This document shows positions 15,677 through 23,542 of a stretch of 48,579 nt of DNA, in pieces; position 1 is the first letter of the stretch, and each line of letters begins with the position of its first letter. The position numbers and the translations under genes were made by a program. Below the pieces are notes generated by a model. That model was not told the DNA's origin, did no database searches, and saw only the letters and a program-made list of their open reading frames with translations. Where the stretch lies: assembly GCA_002306055.1 (NCBI GenBank), contig DBRR01000047.1, positions 53,272 to 101,850 on the forward strand. Direction: 5' to 3'. Source of the DNA: Anaerolineaceae bacterium UBA1363 (lineage in GTDB: Bacteria > Chloroflexota > Anaerolineae > Anaerolineales > Anaerolineaceae).

Positions 15677-17461
15677 TTATTTGATGACAACCGCATCAAA
15701 GTTACAAACCTGCTTGCAGATACCGCAGCGAATACAGATCTCGGTATTGATCACATGAGTCTGTTTACGTTCTCCAGTAATGGCAGAGACCGGGCAGTTG
15801 CGCGCGCAAACGGTGCAGCCGGTGCACTTATCTGCGAGAATCTCAAAAGTGATCAGGCTGCGGCAGACCTTGGCAGGGCAGCGCTTTTCGTAAATATGGG
15901 CTTCATACTCATCCAGGAAGTGTTTCATCGTGGATATGACCGGATTTGGCGCGCCTTGTCCCAAACCGCAGAGGCTGTCCTGGATGATCTCACTGCAGAG
16001 CTCTCTGAGCAGGGGGATATCTTCGGGGACGCCCTTGCCGGCGCAGATGCGCTCGAGGATCTCAAGGATGCGGCGAGTGCCAACACGGCAAGGGACGCAC
16101 TTCCCGCAGGATTCATCCTGGGTGAATTCCATGAAGAAACGGGCAATGTCCACCATGCAGGTGTCTTCGTCCATTACGATCATACCGCCGGAGCCCATAA
16201 TGGAGCCGGCAGCTCCGAGGGTTTCATAATCTACGGGAAGGTCCAGGTTCGATGCGGGCAAACATCCGCCCATAGGTCCGCCAGTCTGAACGGCTTTGAA
16301 GGCTTTGCCTTCTTTTATTCCCCCGCCGATATCATAAATAATCTCGCGCAGGGTCATGCCAAGAGGAACTTCGATCAGACCTGTATTGGCAACGTCGCCG
16401 GCAAGAGCGAAAGTTTTGGTGCCCTTGCTTTTCTCGGAACCCATGCTTGTGTACCATTCAAGACCGCGAAAGATGATCTTTGGCACGTTGGCGTAGGTCT
16501 CGACGTTGTTGATGTTGGTGGGTTTGCCCCACAAGCCTTTTGAGGCAGGGAAGGGAGGACGCACCCTAGGTTCACCGCGATTGCCTTCGATAGAAGCTAA
16601 AAGGGCGGTTTCTTCACCGCAGACAAAGGCACCCGCGCCCATGCGGACTTCGATATCAAAGTCAAAACCGGAACCAAGGATGTCCTTGCCGAGCAAACCG
16701 TATTCCCTGGCTTGTTTAATGGCGATGTTGAGGGTGCTGACAGCGATCGGATATTCAGCGCGGCAGTAGATATAGCCTTGGTTCGCACCGACGGCATATG
16801 CGCCAATGATCATTCCTTCGAGAACTGAATGAGGGTCGCCTTCGAGGACTTTTCGGTTCATGAACGCGCCGGGGTCGCCCTCATCTGCGTTGCAAACCAT
16901 GTATTTGGGTGTGTCTGGAGCCTGGCGGGCAAATTTCCATTTCAAACCGGTGGGGAAGCCAGCGCCACCACGCCCACGAAGTTTTGAGTCGAGAATGGTC
17001 TGGATAACATCTTCCGGGCTCATCTCGCTAAGGACCTTTGCCAGGGCTTGGTAACCATCAACTGCGATGTAGTCCTCAATATTTCGAGGATCGATCTTGC
17101 CGATGTTTTCAAGGATGATGCGAATTTCCTTGTCTTTGGGCTCGCCGAGTTCTTCGTCGGTGACATCCCGCATTTGAGCTTTGTATTGCTGGAGTTCGCG
17201 GCCCTTGATGAAATGTTCCATCACGATTGGACCGACAGTTGCTGGGGTCAGTTGGATGTAATGACTACCTTCGGGGTAAACCAGAATATCGGGACCGTCA
17301 GTGTCGGGATCACCCACTCTGGGGATGTCCAGGACCTGAACTTCCTCTGAAAGGTTGTGTTTAGCCAATTCCTTGATCAGTTGTTCCTTTACATCCAACG
17401 CCCCTTTGTCAATACAAACGGGATCCATTGAGACAAGCACAGTTGAACGATAATACGCCAT
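15677..17461 (-). CDS. HydB/NuoF-like NAD(H)-binding flavoprotein
   Basis: This 594-residue protein has the architecture of HydB of electron-bifurcating hydrogenases: an N-terminal thioredoxin-like domain (about 1-95), the NuoF core with FMN/NADH motifs GRGGAGFPTGLKW, NADEGDPGAF and GAGAFVCGEETALL, an SLBB region, the N3-type cluster motif CGKCVPCRVGT, and a C-terminal pair of [4Fe-4S] motifs (CTGCTVCARNCP and CIRCGICKQVC). The N-terminal domain keeps a single cysteine, so its usual [2Fe-2S] cluster is probably lost. It should exchange hydride electrons with NAD(P)H and, by analogy with HydB, may split them to ferredoxin. It is followed by the HoxU-like gene after 20 nt. Confidence 0.9.
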   Translation of the reverse strand: MAYYRSTVLVSMDPVCIDKGALDVKEQLIKELAKHNLSEEVQVLDIPRVGDPDTDGPDILVYPEGSHYIQLTPATVGPIVMEHFIKGRELQQYKAQMRDVTDEELGEPKDKEIRIILENIGKIDPRNIEDYIAVDGYQALAKVLSEMSPEDVIQTILDSKLRGRGGAGFPTGLKWKFARQAPDTPKYMVCNADEGDPGAFMNRKVLEGDPHSVLEGMIIGAYAVGANQGYIYCRAEYPIAVSTLNIAIKQAREYGLLGKDILGSGFDFDIEVRMGAGAFVCGEETALLASIEGNRGEPRVRPPFPASKGLWGKPTNINNVETYANVPKIIFRGLEWYTSMGSEKSKGTKTFALAGDVANTGLIEVPLGMTLREIIYDIGGGIKEGKAFKAVQTGGPMGGCLPASNLDLPVDYETLGAAGSIMGSGGMIVMDEDTCMVDIARFFMEFTQDESCGKCVPCRVGTRRILEILERICAGKGVPEDIPLLRELCSEIIQDSLCGLGQGAPNPVISTMKHFLDEYEAHIYEKRCPAKVCRSLITFEILADKCTGCTVCARNCPVSAITGERKQTHVINTEICIRCGICKQVCNFDAVVIK

Positions 17462-17498
17462 TTCTACATTTACCTTCCTTGTTATTTTCAGCCTGAAC

Positions 17499-17867
17499 TC
17501 AGGCTTCTATTCGGAATTCATGGACAATATTGCCCTTAACCACGTGTTCTTCCATAATCCTGGTTGCCATAGCAGGGGTGACCTTGCCGTAGGTGACGGT
17601 TTCAGCACCAGGGAGGATCACCTGTACTACCGGGTCCTGACCTCCCAGACCGATGTTGCCAGTCTGGCGCAGGATGATATCGGGCAGGTGATGTTCCTCA
17701 ATGAAGGTGAGGATTTCTTTGAGAGTCTCACGGGCACCTGCGGCAATGCCAACTGTTCCCATACCGACTACAATTTGAGTCTTGCCGGTCTGGTCGCGCA
17801 ATTCCTTGACTTTCTGGGCTTCCTCGCGCAGTCGCTTGAGGTCATCGATAGATTTAATGGTTGGCAT
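17499..17867 (-). CDS. Ferredoxin-fold (thioredoxin-like) protein lacking all cysteines
   Basis: The 122-residue protein aligns by eye with the thioredoxin-like [2Fe-2S] ferredoxin family (HndB-like): it has the helix/loop MGTVGIAAGARETLKEI and the loop LRQTGNIGLGGQDPVVQV. In cluster-binding members these read GTCGIAAGA and TGCxGxC. Here every ligand position is replaced (Val, Asn, Gly) and the protein contains no cysteine at all, so it cannot hold an iron-sulfur cluster. It overlaps the upstream ATPase gene by 14 nt and precedes the HydB-like gene. A structural or regulatory role in the hydrogenase complex is likely. Confidence 0.8.
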   Translation of the reverse strand: MPTIKSIDDLKRLREEAQKVKELRDQTGKTQIVVGMGTVGIAAGARETLKEILTFIEEHHLPDIILRQTGNIGLGGQDPVVQVILPGAETVTYGKVTPAMATRIMEEHVVKGNIVHEFRIEA

Positions 17868-18432
17868 ACACGACTCCTTCTTTAGTGGTGATGTTTCTTA
17901 CATTTGAGATACCATTGGTGATGGTATTGGATATAAATTCAATTACGCGGAAATCACTCAATGGCAGGTCGCCCAGAGCTTCTTTGAATTCCGTATCATC
18001 GAATTCGAAGCATTGATCGTTAAATTGGTACTTGAAGACCCAATTGACAGTGGGGGTACTTAAAAGCAAGGTAATGAAGGTGTCTTCGAGGTTCCCCAGC
18101 GGCATGCGGTCTATATGGCTGTGTTGGAATTTGGCGGTCAATTTGGTGCCTTTGCCAGGCTCTGATTCCAAGGTGAGAAACCCATTACAGGCTTCAGCTG
18201 CTTGTTTCAACAAAGGAATGCCCAGACCGACTTTTCGTGTGGTGCGGCTGGTGACGAAGGGGTCGAGAACTTTTTCGACCATATCCGGGGACATCCCCTT
18301 GCCATTGTCAGACACTTCGAGCCACAGCTCGTCAGCCACCAGGTCTTCACGCACAGAGATGACGATTCTTGAAGCGCCAGCAGAGATGCTGTTTTCGGCG
18401 ATATCAAGAAGGTGAAGCGAGAGTTCTCTCAA
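17854..18432 (-). CDS. Stand-alone GHKL (HATPase_c) protein
   Basis: The 192-residue protein is a bare histidine-kinase-type ATPase: N-box DIAENSISAGAS (about residues 11-22), G1 box DNGKGM, and G2-like TTRKVGLGIPLLKQA, followed by a ~70-residue C-terminal part I do not recognise. There is no phosphoacceptor His domain, sensor or membrane segment. Similar proteins are found inside HydABC-type hydrogenase operons, where their function is unproven. Overlaps with nuoE (4 nt) and the ferredoxin-fold gene (14 nt) show tight co-translation with the hydrogenase subunits. Confidence 0.85.
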   Translation of the reverse strand: MRELSLHLLDIAENSISAGASRIVISVREDLVADELWLEVSDNGKGMSPDMVEKVLDPFVTSRTTRKVGLGIPLLKQAAEACNGFLTLESEPGKGTKLTAKFQHSHIDRMPLGNLEDTFITLLLSTPTVNWVFKYQFNDQCFEFDDTEFKEALGDLPLSDFRVIEFISNTITNGISNVRNITTKEGVVYANH

Positions 18433-18941
18433 GCTACAACCTCACTTTTTTGGACTTCGGTCAAGATCCTGGCGAATTGAGAGGGTTTAACACGACCATG
18501 GTTGACTTCATCGATCACGACAACAGGTGCCTGGCTGCAAGCGCCGACACAACGGCAAACTTCGAGGGTAATCAGACCATCTGAAGTAGTCTGACCAGGC
18601 TCGATCCCCAATACTTGCTTGGCTTTGTCGATCAGTTGAGAAGCTCCGCCGACGTAGCAGGCAGTCCCAATGCAGAACTTAACGAGGTGTTTGCCTCGTG
18701 GTTCCGTGGTGAAGAAAGAGTAAAAAGAAACAACACCATGAACCTTGCTCACTGGAACATTCAATTTTTCGGCGACGTAGGCTTGCATCGGTTTGGTGAT
18801 GAAGCCAATTCTTTCCTGAAGGTGGTTGAGAACCACCATCAAAGCGCCATTCTGATCTCCGTATTCTGAGATGGTACTATCGATTACTTGTCTCATCCGT
18901 GGATTGTCGAGGGGATCGAGCTGATTGGGTGTTAGCGTCAT
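18429..18941 (-). CDS. NuoE/HydC-like [2Fe-2S] subunit
   Basis: The 170-residue protein has the NuoE thioredoxin-like fold with the intact [2Fe-2S] ligands CIGTACYVGG and CRCVGACSQAP. It normally partners NuoF/HydB and relays electrons from FMN. It is the first gene of the main hydrogenase transcription unit, preceded by its own promoter and Rex-like operator, and is separated from the upstream nuoEF pair by a terminator. An AGGAG lies somewhat far (11 nt) upstream of the chosen ATG. Confidence 0.93.
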   Translation of the reverse strand: MTLTPNQLDPLDNPRMRQVIDSTISEYGDQNGALMVVLNHLQERIGFITKPMQAYVAEKLNVPVSKVHGVVSFYSFFTTEPRGKHLVKFCIGTACYVGGASQLIDKAKQVLGIEPGQTTSDGLITLEVCRCVGACSQAPVVVIDEVNHGRVKPSQFARILTEVQKSEVVA

Positions 18942-18979
18942 TTTTATGCATACTCCTATATCTCAAAGGCCTGCTGCCC

Positions 18980-18997
18980 TTGTGAAAAATGTTACAA
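18980..18997. promoter_or_regulatory. Rex-like operator upstream of the main hydrogenase unit
   Basis: TTGTGAAAAATGTTACAA is an imperfect 18-bp palindrome close to the NADH-sensing repressor Rex consensus (TTGTGAA-N4-TTCACAA). It starts 2 nt downstream of the predicted -10 hexamer, covering the likely transcription start, the classic position for repression. Its first eleven bases are identical to those of the second site at 21444-21461. No rex gene is present in this window. Confidence 0.5.
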
Positions 18998-18999
18998 GT

Positions 19000-19028
19000 A
19001 GTTTACTCAACTCAGACGTTTTGGTCAA
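19000..19028 (-). promoter_or_regulatory. Promoter of the nuoE-hoxH transcription unit
   Basis: Read on the minus strand: -35 TTGACC (19023-19028), a 17-bp spacer, -10 TAAACT (19000-19005). It lies 58 nt before the nuoE start and after the terminator of the upstream nuoEF unit. The same architecture (TTGnnn-N17-TAAACT followed by a Rex-like site) occurs upstream of the other nuoE gene, which greatly raises its credibility. Confidence 0.6.
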
Positions 19029-19052
19029 CGTATATCCTATCGAATGTTAATC

Positions 19053-19100
19053 AAAAAGTCGGGTCTATGGATGCTTACTCTTTGAGCAAGATGACCCGAC
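19053..19100 (-). terminator. Terminator after the first nuoEF pair
   Basis: On the minus strand GTCGGGTC (19093-19100) pairs perfectly with GACCCGAC (19058-19065), enclosing a 27-nt loop with a smaller TGCT/AGCA hairpin, and is followed by five T residues (19053-19057). It lies 33 nt after the nuoF stop and ends just before the -35 region of the next unit, so the two nuoEF-type units are separate transcripts. Confidence 0.7.
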
Positions 19101-19132
19101 CTATCGTTTTCCCTTCTGGCAGCGGCAAACGA

Positions 19133-20749
19133 TCAGCTCATAGGGCAAACCCCGGTGGGGCAAACGCTGAGTTTGATGTGCGCTTCGAGTTCCGCGCGGA
19201 AATGGTCGAGCATGTTTTTGATCGGTGCCCCTGCGGTCTGACCAAGCCCACAGTTGGAAAAATCCTCCAAGCCTTTGGAGAGCCATTCCAAATGGGCGAT
19301 GTCTTCCATGGTTCCCCGCCCTTCAGAAATATTGGTCAGGATCTTCCAGACCTGGTCGGTGCCAACGCGACACGGAACGCATTTACCGCAGCATTCTTCC
19401 TGGAAGAAGCGCGCGAGGACGCGTACTGAATCGACAATACAGTTGGAATCATTGCAGATTAGAAGAGCACCAGAACCCAGAGCGACGCCCACTTTTCGGT
19501 AAGAATCAAAATCCATCGGGGTGTCTTGCAGGGATGCGGGAATGATCGATCCACTGGATCCGCCGGTCTGGGCGAATTTGAACTGACCGCCTTTGATGCC
19601 TTTGCCATAGATGTTGATCACTTCGCGCAGGGTGATTCCCATCGGAACTTCAATCAGTCCAGTATTGTTCACATTGCCCAGGATGGTATAGACCTTGGTG
19701 CCAGGGCTGGAAGGAGTGCCGAAAGATTTGAACCATTGCGCGCCGTTGAGCACAATTGGTGGAATGTTAGCGAAGGTTTCCACATTATTGATAAGAGTCG
19801 GCATCCCCCAAAGGCCTGAAGTGGTGGGATAAGGGGGTTTGACGCGAGGTTCACCCCGCCCTCCCTCTATGGACTCGAGCAGGGCAGTTTCTTCACCACA
19901 AATGTAAGCGCCAGCACCAGCATGAATGTGGATATCGAAGTCGAAACCAGAACCAAAAATGTTTTTACCCAGACCGCCATACTCGCGGGCTTGTTGAATG
20001 GCTATCTGGACCCGGTCAAGGGCGAGTTGGTACTCTCCACGGATATAAATGTAACCTTCATCCGACCCAATCGCATAGGCGGCTATCAGCATGGCCTCGA
20101 TGATGCTGAATGGGTCGCCTTCCATGATGACACGGTCCTTGAAGGTTCCCGGTTCGCTTTCATCGGCGTTGCAGATGACATATTTCTTCTTACCGGGCGT
20201 TTTGCGGACGGAATCCCATTTAATGCCGGCTGGAAAACCCGCGCCTCCACGACCGCGTAAGCCAGATGCCTTGATAATCTCCACTACAAGTTCCGGAGTC
20301 ATCTGGAGCGCTGTGGCGAAAGCTTGTCCGCCTTCGTAGGCGAAGAAGTCATCAATACTTTCTGGATCAACGATTCCAACATTGCGCAGGACGATGCGGT
20401 TTTCAGCAGGCAGGGTTCCCTTTCGCTGTGTCAGCCAGGCTATCTTCCGCAGCGTGTCAGGATCTTTTACCTTCAGATTGGGAACTTCGCGGCCTTTGAA
20501 GAGATGCTCTTCGACCAGGTGAGGGACGTCCTCGGGCTTGACCGGGGCGTAAACTGTTGCTTCCGGGAAGATCACCACCAGCGGTAAGTTCCGGACTGTA
20601 CCGATCTCCGGGATGGTTGAAACAGCCACCTCATCAGTGAGCTCCAAATTCTTGATCGCCAGCTTGAAGGCGGCAATGACCTCCTGTGAGGCATTAGCTT
20701 TACTTTTTGGATCGTTCGATATCAAAACCATTGAGCGGACTGTTTTCAT
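19133..20749 (-). CDS. Second NuoF-like NAD(H)-binding flavoprotein
   Basis: This 538-residue protein has the NuoF core: GRGGAGFPAGIKW, NADESEPGTF, GAGAYICGEETALL and the cluster motif CGKCVPCRVGTDQ. It has an N-terminal thioredoxin-like domain (about 1-95) without a single cysteine, so no [2Fe-2S] cluster there, and it lacks the C-terminal two-cluster ferredoxin domain carried by the HydB-like paralogue at 15677-17461; it ends soon after CPTGVCPMS. AGGAG lies 6 nt before the start. Paired with the nuoE at 20758, it forms a second NADH-oxidising module whose partner (the hydrogenase or another enzyme) is not evident. Confidence 0.9.
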   Translation of the reverse strand: MKTVRSMVLISNDPKSKANASQEVIAAFKLAIKNLELTDEVAVSTIPEIGTVRNLPLVVIFPEATVYAPVKPEDVPHLVEEHLFKGREVPNLKVKDPDTLRKIAWLTQRKGTLPAENRIVLRNVGIVDPESIDDFFAYEGGQAFATALQMTPELVVEIIKASGLRGRGGAGFPAGIKWDSVRKTPGKKKYVICNADESEPGTFKDRVIMEGDPFSIIEAMLIAAYAIGSDEGYIYIRGEYQLALDRVQIAIQQAREYGGLGKNIFGSGFDFDIHIHAGAGAYICGEETALLESIEGGRGEPRVKPPYPTTSGLWGMPTLINNVETFANIPPIVLNGAQWFKSFGTPSSPGTKVYTILGNVNNTGLIEVPMGITLREVINIYGKGIKGGQFKFAQTGGSSGSIIPASLQDTPMDFDSYRKVGVALGSGALLICNDSNCIVDSVRVLARFFQEECCGKCVPCRVGTDQVWKILTNISEGRGTMEDIAHLEWLSKGLEDFSNCGLGQTAGAPIKNMLDHFRAELEAHIKLSVCPTGVCPMS

Positions 20750-20757
20750 GGCTGCTC

Positions 20758-21249
20758 CTACTCGTACTTGTTCAGGATTTCTGGAAGGGATTCCGGGGTC
20801 AGATGCCCATGGATGTTGCCATCAATCGAGATGACTGGGCCAAAATTGCATACACCCAGGCAACTGGTTGTCAAAAATGTCCACTTTTGGTCCTTGCTGG
20901 TCTCGCCTGGCTCAAGCTGGAGCTCCGCTTTGAGGGCCTGAAACAGCTCGCGACCTCCAACAACATGGCAGGGCAGGCTTTCGCAGAACAGGATCACATG
21001 CCGACCGCGCTGCTGCGTTGGGAGCATGCGGTAGAAGGTGGCGACTGAGAATACTTCAGCCAGCGGGATGGAAGTTTGTGCGCTGATCTCGTACAACGCC
21101 TGACTGGAGATGTATCCAAAACGTTGCGTAAGCTTGTGCAGGATGGGAATAAGGCTTTCCCGGTCCTTTTTAGTTTCCTGAAGGATCAACGAGATTTCTT
21201 GCTTGAGTTCATCAATGGTGGGTATGGATGGGATTGCGTTTTCTTCCAT
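20758..21249 (-). CDS. Second NuoE-like [2Fe-2S] subunit
   Basis: Start chosen at the ATG at 21249 because AAAGG lies 7 nt upstream; an ATG two codons earlier abuts that sequence. The ~163-residue protein keeps the [2Fe-2S] ligands FCESLPCHVVGG and SCLGVCNFGP. It is followed after 8 nt by the second nuoF gene, and the two should form a FMN/NADH module. It is preceded by a promoter with a Rex-like site. Confidence 0.92.
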   Translation of the reverse strand: MEENAIPSIPTIDELKQEISLILQETKKDRESLIPILHKLTQRFGYISSQALYEISAQTSIPLAEVFSVATFYRMLPTQQRGRHVILFCESLPCHVVGGRELFQALKAELQLEPGETSKDQKWTFLTTSCLGVCNFGPVISIDGNIHGHLTPESLPEILNKYE

Positions 21250-21443
21250 GATCATCCTTTGTAGATATTGACTTCAGGGACACTGACATTGTCTGCCCAG
21301 AGGCGGGGTAAAGACAAGTAAAGACCGGAATAATGTTGTTTTAGAGTTTGAAGAAAATGGTCAAGCTTGCTTCCTTCCACTGATTATTAATCAGGCACGG
21401 ACAGGCAGATTACATCGCCAAACAAATTCTGGAGTAATAAAGT

Positions 21444-21461
21444 TTGTTCTATTTTTCACAA
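21444..21461. promoter_or_regulatory. Rex-like operator upstream of the nuoEF pair
   Basis: On the minus strand TTGTGAAAAATAGAACAA resembles the Rex palindrome; the left half is perfect, the right half (GAACAA) weaker. It lies 2 nt after the predicted -10 hexamer. A further inverted repeat, GGAGTAA (21431-21437) and TTACTCC (21467-21473), brackets it. The gap 21250-21503 contains no gene. Confidence 0.45.
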
Positions 21462-21463
21462 TT

Positions 21464-21492
21464 AGTTTACTCCAATGTGATCAGGATGGCAA
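21464..21492 (-). promoter_or_regulatory. Promoter of the nuoEF unit
   Basis: Read on the minus strand: -35 TTGCCA (21487-21492), a 17-bp spacer, -10 TAAACT (21464-21469). The block GAGTAAACTA is shared with the promoter at 19000-19028. The leader to the nuoE start is about 200 nt, in which I see no further element. Confidence 0.55.
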
Positions 21493-21503
21493 TTAGCCGT
21501 TCA

Positions 21504-22217
21504 TCAATATTGAGTCTGTAGTGCATGAAGCAATGAGGAAACTGAAATCTCCTCCATTTGCAAGCTCAGGATGCCGGTTATGCCGTCAAGATCATGGGCA
21601 TCCGTGCTGGGAATCAGATGGTAATCTTTAAGAAATGTATAACGCTTTATAGCTTCGGATTTGGAGATACCCGAAATCTCGAGGACGGACAAATTCAATT
21701 CAGGAGGGATGCCTCCCAGGCGGGGTAAAAGACCATTCTCTTCACGAGTAACATGCGCTGGGATGAAGATCCCTCCAAGGTGGTAAACAAGCCTTTGGGC
21801 TTCTCCGATGCTCAATCGTGTGGCGTTGCTGAGGAGACGATTTTCAGTGTCGACATAATTTCCCTCTGAGTCGACGATCAACTGAATCCCAAAGAAATCA
21901 GGATTGTTGGGGATATTTGGTAGGTTTTTGTCGACAATCTTTTGGAGCTCAACGAGCTGCGCATAGGTGTCGAAGAGGCAAACTACATGGATTTCTTCTG
22001 CGGTCGTAAGTTCCATTCCAGGTAAAACGATCAGGTTTCTGCCCGCAGCTGCTTTGATGACAGCCGGAACGTTAGCACTGGAGTTGTGATCGGTGATCGC
22101 GATCAGCTGGATGTTAGTTTTGCTAGCGCGTTCTACGATATAAGGGGGCAGCATTTCCAGCGTGGCACAGGGAGAGAGTACTGTGTGGATGTGGAGGTCT
22201 GCCTTGAGGCTTTTCAT
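21504..22217 (-). CDS. PHP domain metal-dependent phosphoesterase
   Basis: The 237-residue protein has the PHP metal-binding motifs DLHIHTVLSPC (about residues 7-17), ITDHN (about 41-45), a HVTREENG segment and STDAHD near the C-terminus. PHP proteins hydrolyse phosphoesters; the substrate here is unknown. Proteins of this subtype commonly lie beside HydABC-type hydrogenase genes with DRTGG and ATPase proteins, as here. It overlaps the DRTGG gene by 4 nt. Confidence 0.88.
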   Translation of the reverse strand: MKSLKADLHIHTVLSPCATLEMLPPYIVERASKTNIQLIAITDHNSSANVPAVIKAAAGRNLIVLPGMELTTAEEIHVVCLFDTYAQLVELQKIVDKNLPNIPNNPDFFGIQLIVDSEGNYVDTENRLLSNATRLSIGEAQRLVYHLGGIFIPAHVTREENGLLPRLGGIPPELNLSVLEISGISKSEAIKRYTFLKDYHLIPSTDAHDLDGITGILSLQMEEISVSSLLHALQTQY

Positions 22218-22573
22218 TTGTTTGGATCAGTATCTTTGATTCCCAGTTCCCACAGTCTTCCAACGATCTGGTAACTGCCAACTGGAGTAGAGAGCAGCAC
22301 AATTCCCTCCTGATTTGCGCGGGCGATGGTGGCTGCATCCGGCTGAGCATTTTCTGTGATGATGACAGCGGGGATTTCCAGCAAAGAAGCGACAGCCACG
22401 ACATTGATGTTGGCGATCAGCGTGATCCAGATACATTCAGCCTGGGCGCCAGTCATGACGCAACTAAGCAGATCCGAGGTGTAGCCGGTGTGAATCTCAA
22501 TTTCCGAGAAATCCACCGGGTCTGTCAGGACTTTCAGCTCAATGTGGTCTAATATCGTTTGGAGTGTAAGCAT
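22214..22573 (-). CDS. DRTGG domain protein (first copy)
   Basis: The 119-residue protein resembles the small stand-alone DRTGG domain (GYTSDLLSCVMTGAQAECIWIT; ENAQPDAATIARANQEGIVLLSTP), a Rossmann-like fold also found in Pta and CBS proteins and thought to bind nucleotides or serve as a regulator. It overlaps the PHP gene by 4 nt and follows the CBS-ATPase gene by 13 nt. A diverged paralogue lies at 23543-23914. Confidence 0.8.
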   Translation of the reverse strand: MLTLQTILDHIELKVLTDPVDFSEIEIHTGYTSDLLSCVMTGAQAECIWITLIANINVVAVASLLEIPAVIITENAQPDAATIARANQEGIVLLSTPVGSYQIVGRLWELGIKDTDPNK

Positions 22574-22586
22574 GGATTGTCCAATC

Positions 22587-23537
22587 TCAGTTTTTGGGTT
22601 TGTCCAGATAAATTGTCATATAAAGATTGGTTCCGCTTTCTTTGGAAGTTTTGATGGTCATTTCATCTACGCAGGAGCGGATATTGACCAGGCCCATACC
22701 TGCACCAAAGCCTTTATTACGGACCTCTTCGGAAGCAGTGGAAAATCCGGGGGTTAGGGCTTTTTCAACATCGTCGATCCCAGGACCATCATCGTACGCT
22801 TCCATGGTAATTTTATGCGGTTCGATTTCCACCCTCAGGAAACCACCATTATTGGTGTGAATGATCAGATTCATTTCAGCTTCATAGGCAGCTATTCCAC
22901 AGCGTCTCGCAACCTGACGATCAGCGCCAAGACGTAGGAGGGCTCTTTTGATGTTGTTCGAAGCTGCGCCGCCGTGCAGGAAGTCATCTTTGATGATCCG
23001 ATACCGCAAAATAAGGCTGGTGCGGTCTGATTCGATATCCTCAAAAAGGTGCGAAGCACGATAACGGATGACTTCTTCGGCTTGATAGTCGCGTTGAAGC
23101 GCAGTCAACAAACCGTTGGTTATGTCGCCCTTGGTAAGAAGACCGACCAATTTGTTGTTTTCATCCAGGATAGGAAGGCGACCGACATTTTTCTTTGCGA
23201 AGATTCGTAAGGCTTCCACAACTTTGTCTGTGGCTTTGGCCGTAATCAGATTTTTGCTCATGTAATCTGAGACTTTACGGTCAATTCGCCCGTCGCGCAG
23301 GGCACGGATAAGATCTTCGGTGGAAATAATGCCTACGACCTCTCCGTTCATGATGACAGGAGCACCCGAGATGCGATGATGTTGCATCAGATTGAGCGCT
23401 TCGAGCATGGTCATATCGGGTGAGAATGTGACCACATTGGTAGTCATCACCTGGCTGATTTTCAGTTCATAGCCAAGTTCCTCTACCCTGGTGATCATGC
23501 CAGCGTCGTTATCAGAGAGAGTAGCCTGGTCGCTCAT
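22587..23537 (-). CDS. CBS-pair plus RsbW-like ATPase regulator
   Basis: The 316-residue protein joins two CBS domains (about residues 28-145; MTTNVVTFSPD, RISGAPVIM, VGRLPILDENNKLVGLLT), which bind adenosine nucleotides, to a C-terminal GHKL ATPase of the anti-sigma RsbW type (AAYEAEMNLIIHTNNGG, DDGPGI, GFGAGMGLVNIRSC). No kinase dimerisation domain or membrane segment is visible. Such a protein could sense energy charge and act by phosphorylation or binding. Its place between two DRTGG genes upstream of the hydrogenase units suggests it regulates hydrogenase or its expression, which is unproven. Confidence 0.85.
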   Translation of the reverse strand: MSDQATLSDNDAGMITRVEELGYELKISQVMTTNVVTFSPDMTMLEALNLMQHHRISGAPVIMNGEVVGIISTEDLIRALRDGRIDRKVSDYMSKNLITAKATDKVVEALRIFAKKNVGRLPILDENNKLVGLLTKGDITNGLLTALQRDYQAEEVIRYRASHLFEDIESDRTSLILRYRIIKDDFLHGGAASNNIKRALLRLGADRQVARRCGIAAYEAEMNLIIHTNNGGFLRVEIEPHKITMEAYDDGPGIDDVEKALTPGFSTASEEVRNKGFGAGMGLVNIRSCVDEMTIKTSKESGTNLYMTIYLDKPKN

Positions 23538-23542
23538 GATAT

